Shown here in pieces: positions 57,052-64,000 of a stretch of 64,000 nt of DNA (the first letter of the stretch is position 1; every line of letters begins with the position of its first letter). Below the pieces are notes generated by a model, which was not told the origin of the DNA, ran no database searches, and saw nothing but the letters and a program-made list of their open reading frames with translations. The translations under genes were made by a program, and so were the position numbers. This stretch comes from Viridothelium virens (lineage: Eukaryota; Ascomycota; Dothideomycetes; Trypetheliales; Trypetheliaceae), in NCBI GenBank assembly GCA_010094025.1, contig ML991844.1:62001-126000 (forward strand), written 5' to 3'.

Positions 57052-58063
57052 AGAGAGAATCTAAAAGATCTCGGGAATATTCAACTGATAGTCTCTTATG
57101 AAGTCATGTAATGGAGCGGTCACATTATTAGCAAGTGCATAGTGGGCTTGAAAGCGTATAGATTCCCAGGGAAAGCTTGAAAATGGACTCGGCTTGTAAT
57201 ATCACGATGCAATCACACAGGTCACTCGGATCCTCACAACCTTAACCAGTTGCTGCTGAGGAAATGTCCTAATGTTCAGACCATACCTTGAATGCCCAAG
57301 ATCAATGTAGAAATGTCTGCTGAGATATGGAGGCAGTCGTCTAAGGTGAAAGGTATGAGCCAACAAACGGAGGAACAAGCACAGACGCATGGACGTTAGC
57401 GTCTGTGTCGACCTGATTAAATACATTTCCTTTGACTTCAAGACCAAGAATTAACGTAACATACACGTAATTCTAGAGTCTCCACAGAGCCATGTATTGA
57501 ATATGTAGCAGTAACTGAGCTCTTATTGCAAAATACACATAAATGCAATAGAAATGCAAAAATGTGGAATTTGGGATATATACAAAAGCGTGAGTATCCA
57601 AAAGAATAGAGACAAAAAATACCTATGGCGATGGAGTTGTGGTAGCAACTTCATTGTTAGTTGAATTATCTGATGGGGATTGACAAATGGCCAATCAAGC
57701 AAGAGCAATCAAGCTTCCTCGAACTCCTAATACAGATGGATGCCGTGATGGTGAAGAGAGTACCAACCTCGTCGCGACTTACTTAGAGTGAGTCTAGAGG
57801 TGTCTAACGTCATGCTGCCGACTCATTATACTGCCTTTTGGATTGAGCGTCCCACCTCAAAAGCACCGCAATTCAATGCCACTTACTGAAGCCGTGGATT
57901 TATTCGTAAGTGAAAGCTTCCTCCAGGACCGTGACGCCTGTGTACAGTTGAATAAAGTAATGACAAGTCAAGGTCGAGAAAGGTGAAAGAAGCCAACGAA
58001 CTTAGCTCTCGATTTTCAAGTCTCCGTGCTGAAGCATGTGCAAGGTAAGCTTCAAACAGATGC
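57052..58063. other. 1.0-kb convergent intergenic region
   Basis: This separates the 3' ends of the hypothetical gene and the zinc-finger gene. It is AT-rich with only short frames. Nothing is recognised. Confidence 0.5.
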
Positions 58064-59542
58064 CTAATCCGCTGTCGCATCCACGGGGTTTGTTTGCTTG
58101 GCTTCAATGTCGCCCGTTGTGGTCTCTACAGCAGGTCGATGGAAAGCATATTTTGGCAATTCCGATAACTTCTCCTCAGGGCTGACCTCGTCATCGGGAT
58201 AAACCATCTTTGTGCGCTTGTTTTGAGCCTTCTTGTCCGCGCGAGGAGCTTCCTGGACTGCAGATGTTGTAGCAGTTTCGCCGTGTTGGACAGTACCCGA
58301 AGCTAAACCACTCGGAGACATTGTGTTAGCAGGAACTTGATGAGCTTCACTTAGGTACTTCTGCATTTCCGGATTGGGGGTTTGAGCAGGTGTCTGTTGG
58401 ACGTGATGACTTGGCACACTGTTCTGTCCAGGCATATGGCCGTGGTGAAGTTGCTGCATCTCAAAGGCATTGACTGAAGGCGTACCAAAGGCAGGACGGG
58501 GGGGCAAACCAGGTGCTGGTGTTAAATTGGTTTGGCGAGGTGTATTGCCATTCTCAACTGGACTCTGACGCTGCTGGGGAGCTTGATACGGATTTACAGA
58601 AGCAGGAGATCCAGCGCCGAAACGCGAAGGCCCTGTCTGAAAAGGCTGCTGGAAAGGAGTTGCTGGGCCAGGGTAAGGCTGTGTATTATAGGTTTGGCCG
58701 GGCGCTGTATATTGCTGTCCTGGAGGTCCGAATACAGGCTGCGGAGGAGGAGTCTGAGTGAAAGGCTGTAGCACTGTGGGTGGCTGCGAATACGAGTAAT
58801 GCGGTTGAGCAAACCCTGGTTGAGGGGGACTAACTTGAGATCCGGGATACGGAGGCTGTATATACGCTGCAGAGGTCGCATGCTAAGAAGTGTAAGTATA
58901 GAAGAAAAATCTACTACAGTGAGGCGAACTTACAAATTGTTCCTGGCTTTGACTAATCTCTTGACTGGCAGTGACGTCGCTTCCTCCCTTTTGCGCCTCT
59001 AGCTGCGCGGCTCGTCTGGCCTTAGATTCTGCGATACGTTCTGCGAGACGTTGTTTGATTTCCTGAGGGGTTTCTTGCTTCAATTTCTTTGATGCGTGAC
59101 TGGTAGCCCCACCTCCTGATGGAGGATTACCAGTTAATGCCTGATGGGCGGCTTGTTCTTCGTGAAATTTGAGAATGACACGTTGACGGTGTGCTTGTAA
59201 AATGTCGTCTGGAATACCCTCCATAGCAAAGATTTCAAGAGTAGGGTCGCGACGGCTAACCACAGCGCCTTCAACTTCATCCAAGGTATCCTTGTGGACT
59301 TGATTCAGATGAACAGAGAGCCCTAAAATGAAGCCTGCTTTAGCAGAGTCAAGATATCTGAATCAGACATACTCACCACCAGCTGTGTTTAGGCGTCGTG
59401 TGCATTTTGGGCATTTGAAATGTTTTGCCTTTTGGTGCGAGATGAGGACGCGAACATCTTCAAAATCGCGCTCACAGTAATAGCACCACGGACGATCGAG
59501 GAGATCATCCAGATCGGGGCCACGTTTCTTCTTACTGGCCAT
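58064..59542 (-). CDS. C2H2 zinc-finger protein of the ZNF207/BuGZ type
   Basis: Three exons (59542-59377, 59322-58934, 58882-58064) with 54- and 51-bp introns give 457 residues. The N-terminus is the family signature: [20 protein letters not shown] begins finger 1, which reads [19 protein letters not shown], and finger 2 is [20 protein letters not shown] with a final VH. A helical segment follows ([20 protein letters not shown]) with a charged coiled region ([20 protein letters not shown]). The last 270 residues are rich in Pro, Gln, Tyr and Gly and probably disordered. Animal BuGZ binds Bub3 through a GLEBS motif and phase-separates on spindle microtubules. I do not see a clear GLEBS here, so only the finger module is assigned. 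Confidence 0.88.
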
Positions 59543-60316
59543 CTTTGTCGCGTGAGGAGAGGTAGTTGCGTTGATGTTGTGGTGTGAAGTCGTAATGGCA
59601 GGTATCTAAATGAACAAAGTGAAGTTGTTGCACAAGAAAGTCCGGGCGGCGAGTGGCTACTAACCAACCAAAGTTAGCGTTGGGACGCTAGCGCGCTGAC
59701 TCGGTCATCACGGAGTCCCATGGTAAATTGTTTGGTTTTCATCTTGTATTCGTTCTCCACTTTGAGCTGCTCCACAATGTTGGGAGCGAGAGAGCTCTGA
59801 GGCAGATACGAGCAAAATTAGTCTGTACAGACTCTCTATGTGATTCACTTACGCTCAGCTGGACGCAACTTACATATTCGACTACTTGGCCTTTGGCAAT
59901 TCTACAAGTCCTTTTGAGGTGTAGTCTATCTGGAGAATATCTTGTCCTTCAGACGATTGCGAGTTGATGTGCTATTCTGTTGCAAGATGAAAGAGTCTAT
60001 CATAGTTCTCATACGTCCTTCTTGATAACGTCCATGATGGATGAGACTCCTTTAGGACCTACATTCGGAGATATGCAGTCTATTGTGGTGAACGTCCTTC
60101 CATGTCAAATTTGAGTCCATAATTTTTAAGGAGGCATGAATAGGTATTACCCCTTCCTGGTCTTTCTGCTCTTCAAAGGCGACGAGACTATATATGTCCT
60201 TTGGGCAAGCAAAGACGCTCTGCACTGAAGACGAGATCGTTTCAATATTATACGGTCTTCCGCGATTAATTGAGAACTCCTGTGAATCCGTCGCCAATGC
60301 GTGAAGACATTTTGAT
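59543..60316. other. intergenic, nothing recognised
   Basis: Promoter of the zinc-finger gene and 3' flank of the NDUFAF3 gene. Short frames only. Confidence 0.5.
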
Positions 60317-61112
60317 CTATTCTCTCCAGCCCACAGGCACGAGTGCTGCTGCTACTTGTGTAAGCCCTCGCTCCGTAGCAAGTAAATTGAATTGCGCCGC
60401 TGCGTTCCTTGTATCCTGCACTTCCAATCGTATCCCCAGGTCATGTAAATATCGTCTTGTTATTGGAGAGGGGGCTCGGGTTGAAGGACCAGTGCCAAGA
60501 ATCAGAAGATCTAGTAGTACAGTATCAATATTTAATTCGTTGCGTCTCTTCGCGACGCTGAAAGGACTTACCGGGTTTCGGCCAGACCAAATCCAGAATA
60601 CCCCAAGCTTTGATGTGAGCTTCCCACATTCCTCGAGAGTCTTTCAACCTCTTTACAAGGTCGTTGTCTCCCTTTCCACCCTCTGCGATTGTTCCCTCCC
60701 TTCTGCTAGCACCAATCCATGGTCTCCATCGAAAAGCTTCTCCACTCACGAGAAGCACACCGCTACCCGCTATTCGGACATCATTATTCAGTACAAAACC
60801 GTCATTTGTGCATGCATCAATGCCTGTAGTAGGCGGCGCAGCACTACCAAGGACATTCAAGGCAGAAAAGTCGGTTTGGGTGTCTTCGGAGCTTGGGGGA
60901 CCTCGATCGCGAGATCTGGGAGGACGTGCTGCGAAAGTCCTAGTTGTCAAGTGAATAGACCGTGTATGTAGCCGGGTCCTGCAGTAAACGTTGCCTGGAT
61001 GCAAGCGCGGAGATTTCTTGGGAAGTGTGGCGGGTTGTAGGGTTCGCAGCGGTCGAGAAAGGAAGGAGAGATGCGAGCCTTTCGTTCGTAAAGACAGTGA
61101 TAGTGGTAGCAT
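60317..61112 (-). CDS. mitochondrial complex I assembly factor NDUFAF3 (DUF498/Mth938 family)
   Basis: Two exons (61112-60572, 60510-60317; 61-bp GTAAGT...CTAG intron in phase 1) give 244 residues. The basic, Ser/Leu/Arg-rich N-terminus (MLPLSLSLRTKGSHLSFLSR) is a mitochondrial presequence; an in-frame ATG at 61157 is the alternative. The DUF498 core reads DFSALNVLGSAAPPTTGIDA, GFVLNNDVRIAGSGVLLV, KAWGILDLVWPKPD, then LLILGTGPSTRAPSPI, LHDLGIRLEVQDTRNAAAQF and NLLATERG. NDUFAF3 acts with NDUFAF4 in early assembly of the peripheral arm of respiratory complex I. Presence fits a fungus that retains complex I. A 233-codon antisense frame covers this gene and is a shadow. Confidence 0.92.
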
Positions 61113-62600
61113 TTTATTGGGGCCAATTGTGCACTCGAAAAGGCATCTTGACGACATGTGGTGGGGAGTGTCGCAATATCAACGACCGCATTTTCTTAAT
61201 CCAAGGTGGTGACAGCTCGATCAAACGTCATAGCACTCCTGGTCTATTTACAGCTTTGGATTTTAGCGAGGCAGAGCATCTCAAACTACGTCGATGACCT
61301 GATCGATCGAATATGAGCGTCTTGAAATGCCACAATATCTAGCCAATGGCTTCTGAGGTGCTCTTCGGAGATTTTTTACTCCGTTGATAGGTTTACAAGT
61401 ATGGAGGGTTACCGCCACACGGTCGCTTTCACGGTGGATGGAACAACTCTTTTCAGCCTCGTAGCTAGGAGTTCCGCCCCACATTGGCAACCCGAGTTCA
61501 AATGAATGTGCGCTGCCCGACATAGTATGGATGGCCAGTGGAGATCATCCCTGAAGCAGATTTCTGGGACGCAGGTATAGCATCACGTATCGTAGAGAGG
61601 TAGATGCTTTTCGTCGGCACCCATTACCATCAGTGCGACTATGCTCGACATGTTTTCCTCCCGGAAAGGTCACGACAAACCATCAATCTTGCCATGTTTC
61701 CTCACACGTGAAGCGAAGTGCTTTATAAATTTCGGATTACGATGGCATTGGGCAAGCCTCGTATGAGACTTTGAGGTTCAGCTAGCTGGCCCATTTGCCT
61801 TGCAGAGCTCAAAAATGGTGGAAATACCGAACGTATGAGCCGTGCACTAAAGTAAATATGGCGCACATTCACATATAACAAATTAGAATTTGTTCAGGAG
61901 AGTGGCTTTGACAATACGTATCCAAAAGCCGCTTCGAGGAGCTGCCGAGCTTCATAACAAACCTCATTGCAAGACTGTAGCCAGCTTCTTGCGTCGGATC
62001 CGATCTAGATTTTATTAGTTTTTTGTTGATATGTTTGGATGCTCAGCAGATGGTGTTGTTGGTCGTTTTCATGGGTCGCGGCCCAGATCCGCTGTTTCGG
62101 CAAAGGGAATGAAAATTTTAAAGCTTTTTCTTTTCTTTTACTTTCCACATCTTCATTGACGTGTCGCTGGAGTTTTCTTGTTCATCGGTTGGGATGTTGG
62201 TCCAGCTCCGTAATGGCTTGTTCTACATACGCGTGCGCAAGTCGCAGTTTCGCAACAGAAGATGTTTCAGCGCAATGTGATACACGCTACTCCCCTGCAA
62301 GGAACCGCTCGCGAACCACCTCATTGCTAAAATTGTAGTAGATTCCTTTTCTTTCATTGTTTCAAGCGCATGATCTTCAACTTCTGCAGTGCCAAAACGT
62401 CGCAGCCAGGAGTTTACCAGTGTCAGCTCACTCCATTGCTGCGCTCCTTGGAAATATCAATTTCCCAACTCATGATCACTTAAACATGAAAGGTCCGAAC
62501 TTTCGAATAGCAAAGTCAGCGTTCCAAATTCTCATACTCTCTTTCCAATACCCATCCTCTACTTCGTAAATCCCATTCGACAATTTCGCTTGTGTCAACA
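61113..62600. other. 1.5-kb divergent intergenic region
   Basis: Upstream of the NDUFAF3 gene (minus) and of the coiled-coil gene (plus), so it should hold both promoters. The frames are short and unassigned. No RNA gene or repeat array is seen. Confidence 0.45.
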
Positions 62601-64000
62601 ATGTGGACTCCACGAAGCCGTGATTCAAATGGCCCACAAGACGTAAATCGCCCTTATTCAGTACGTGCAATGGCACGCAATTTTTCGATTAGTTCTCAGC
62701 CCTCTCAGCCCGGTTCTGGAGGTTATGAGTCCGATCAAAGCAGTGATACTACCGGCGAGGAGCAGATTACTCAAATGCAAAATGCAACTGTTCCTCTTGT
62801 CTGGCAACGGCAGGATCGCCTGTCCCAAAAGCTCGGAAACACATTAGTGCAAGTGAGTTCAATGGTACATCACTCAGAGGATGCAAATCAAACGGACGAC
62901 GATGTCCGTTCCAGGGCGTCAACACTCGCTGGAGATGACCGCGACTACGACTTTCCCGAGAAAACGCCCACTGCCACCGAACATGTTAGAGAACTCAACT
63001 TCGATGATGAAGACGTTCTATCCACTCAGCAAGATGATCGAGACCAGTCGGAAGAGGATGAGCCACCAGCACCACATATCCCAGGGCCACTTGAGCAGCA
63101 ATTAGCGGCTCTGATGTCCAAGGTCGTATTCCTTGAACGAGAAAATCCCACGATAGCTGTCTCTCCAGAAGAATATGACGGGCTTAAAGAGAAGGTTTCG
63201 GTCCTTGAGGCCGAAAAAATCCAGTGGAATAAACGACACGAAGCTCTCTTTGCCCTCCGTGATGAAGATGTCGAGAATAACATCCTGATCCGAGGCCTCC
63301 TAGCCAAAGAACGTTATGACCACGAATCGATGAAGAAACTCCGCGATGACGACCTCAACAACGTACTCGTACTCCGTTCAAAACTCGCCGACGCAACACG
63401 CAAGCTACAGCGACTAGATGGAACACCACAGAATTCGCCCTCGGCCCGTGGCTCTTCGACTCCACGCGAACGACCCCGAAGTATTGTCATGGAAAGACGT
63501 GATACTAGCAATGACCTTTTCCAGGCTGCTCGTAATGCCGCCTTGGAGCAGAGAGCCCTCGAACTTGAACAGGCGAATGATACTCTCTTGAAGCGAGTGG
63601 CAGAGATCCGGAAGACTGAGGTTGCACATGAGAAAGCGTGGCAACGTGCACTCGAGCTTGAGAAAGAGAACCGTGTCCTTACTCAAGAAAATGCCGAATT
63701 GAAGAAAGATCGTGTAGCGGGTGATAAAGCATGGAGAGCTGTGGTTGATGGGTTGCAAGAGAGGCTCGGCGAAATTCGAAAGACCGAGGTCGCTGGTCAG
63801 AAGGCGTGGCAAAGAGGATTGGAGTTGGAGAAAGAGCATCAGAGATTGGTCAAGGAAAACGCAGAGATGAAGCGGGATCGTGTTGTAGGAGACAAGGCAT
63901 GGAGAGCAGTCATCGGAGGCCTGGACGAGAAACTAAAGACGCCACCCTCGTCTAGCACATCTCCGGATGCGAGTACTTTCCCTCCGAAAGCGATGATGGA
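62601..64000 (+). CDS. coiled-coil protein (partial, runs off the window)
   Basis: The frame opens at the ATG at 62601 and is still open at the window end, at least 466 residues. The first about 160 residues are acidic and Ser/Thr-rich (SDQSSDTTGEEQ, DDRDQSEEDEPPAP). From about residue 170 the sequence becomes a long charged coiled coil (EQQLAALMSKVVFLEREN, LKEKVSVLEAEKIQWNKRHE, LRSKLADATRKLQRL). It includes a tandem 56-residue repeat at 63603-63770 and 63771-63938, both starting EIRKTEVA and containing KAWQR, LELEKE and GDKAWRAV. An internal ATG at 62670 is an alternative start. The composition suggests a structural or scaffold protein. I recognise no family, and the missing C-terminus may hold a domain. 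Confidence 0.85.
   Translation, partial: MWTPRSRDSNGPQDVNRPYSVRAMARNFSISSQPSQPGSGGYESDQSSDTTGEEQITQMQNATVPLVWQRQDRLSQKLGNTLVQVSSMVHHSEDANQTDDDVRSRASTLAGDDRDYDFPEKTPTATEHVRELNFDDEDVLSTQQDDRDQSEEDEPPAPHIPGPLEQQLAALMSKVVFLERENPTIAVSPEEYDGLKEKVSVLEAEKIQWNKRHEALFALRDEDVENNILIRGLLAKERYDHESMKKLRDDDLNNVLVLRSKLADATRKLQRLDGTPQNSPSARGSSTPRERPRSIVMERRDTSNDLFQAARNAALEQRALELEQANDTLLKRVAEIRKTEVAHEKAWQRALELEKENRVLTQENAELKKDRVAGDKAWRAVVDGLQERLGEIRKTEVAGQKAWQRGLELEKEHQRLVKENAEMKRDRVVGDKAWRAVIGGLDEKLKTPPSSSTSPDASTFPPKAMM
63603..63938 (+). repeat. two tandem 168-bp coding repeats
   Basis: Two adjacent 168-bp units each encode 56 residues, an exact multiple of the seven-residue coiled-coil period (eight heptads). 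The protein copies are clearly alike, but the DNA copies differ at many synonymous sites, so the duplication is old and kept under selection on the protein. Confidence 0.85.

Noticed and set aside
60270-60971. 233-codon plus-strand frame
   Set aside because: It lies antisense to the well-supported NDUFAF3 gene and has no domain; a shadow frame.

Overview
The window is nuclear DNA of a filamentous ascomycete (Pezizomycotina; I cannot fix the class). The evidence is dense genes on both strands, many short GT-AG introns (mostly 47-85 bp) with CTAAC/CTGAC-like branch sites, and families typical of these fungi: Zn2Cys6 regulators, LaeA-like methyltransferases, Pth11-like receptors, GH76 mannanases and secreted tyrosinases. 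Exon models were built by hand from splice signals, reading phase and family conservation. The full coding length of every spliced model divides by three.

Layout. 1.1-3.8 kb: Zn2Cys6 transcription factor (-), then 2.8 kb without a clear gene. 6.6-14.3 kb is rich in RNA metabolism: mitochondrial RNase II DSS1/CYT-4 (-), the small MOCS2A molybdopterin synthase subunit (+), exosome core subunit RRP41 (+), and an MJ1316/DUF504-domain protein (-). 15.5-18.4 kb: a protein with two cyclic-nucleotide-binding domains, an F-box and leucine-rich repeats (+). 19.3-22.2 kb: divergent NADP-type alcohol dehydrogenase (-) and glycine-zipper protein (+). 23.1-24.4 kb: seven-exon LaeA-like methyltransferase (-). 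26.5-34.3 kb: HMT1-type vacuolar ABC transporter (-), divergent from the SEA/GATOR2 subunit RTC1/WDR24 (+). 34.6-36.0 kb: secreted tyrosinase-like protein (-). 36.05-39.47 kb: gene-poor, centred on an inverted 19-bp minisatellite. 39.5-43.3 kb: Pth11/rhodopsin-type receptor (+) and secreted carboxylesterase B with a probable 5-nt microexon (-). 44.2-46.1 kb: F-box/WD40 protein (+). 47.15-47.30 kb: tRNA-Leu(CAG). 47.8-49.6 kb: GH76 enzyme (+). 51.1-55.5 kb: Y14/RBM8A (-) and a patatin-C2H2 fusion (-). 56.6-57.1 kb: an unrecognised two-exon gene (+). 58.1-59.5 kb: ZNF207/BuGZ-like zinc-finger protein (-). 60.3-61.1 kb: complex I assembly factor NDUFAF3 (-). 62.6 kb to the window end: coiled-coil protein (+), cut by the window.

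The most unusual feature is the tRNA-Leu(CAG) gene. It has the normal anticodon-loop intron (12 nt) and also a 54-nt insert in the T-loop that can be read as GTAAGT...GCAG. Removing both segments leaves a well-paired type II tRNA with discriminator A, and an oligo-T terminator follows. Second in interest is the large inverted minisatellite, then the 5-nt microexon. I saw no CRISPR array, rRNA, insertion sequence or intact mobile element, and no secondary-metabolite cluster around the LaeA-like gene.
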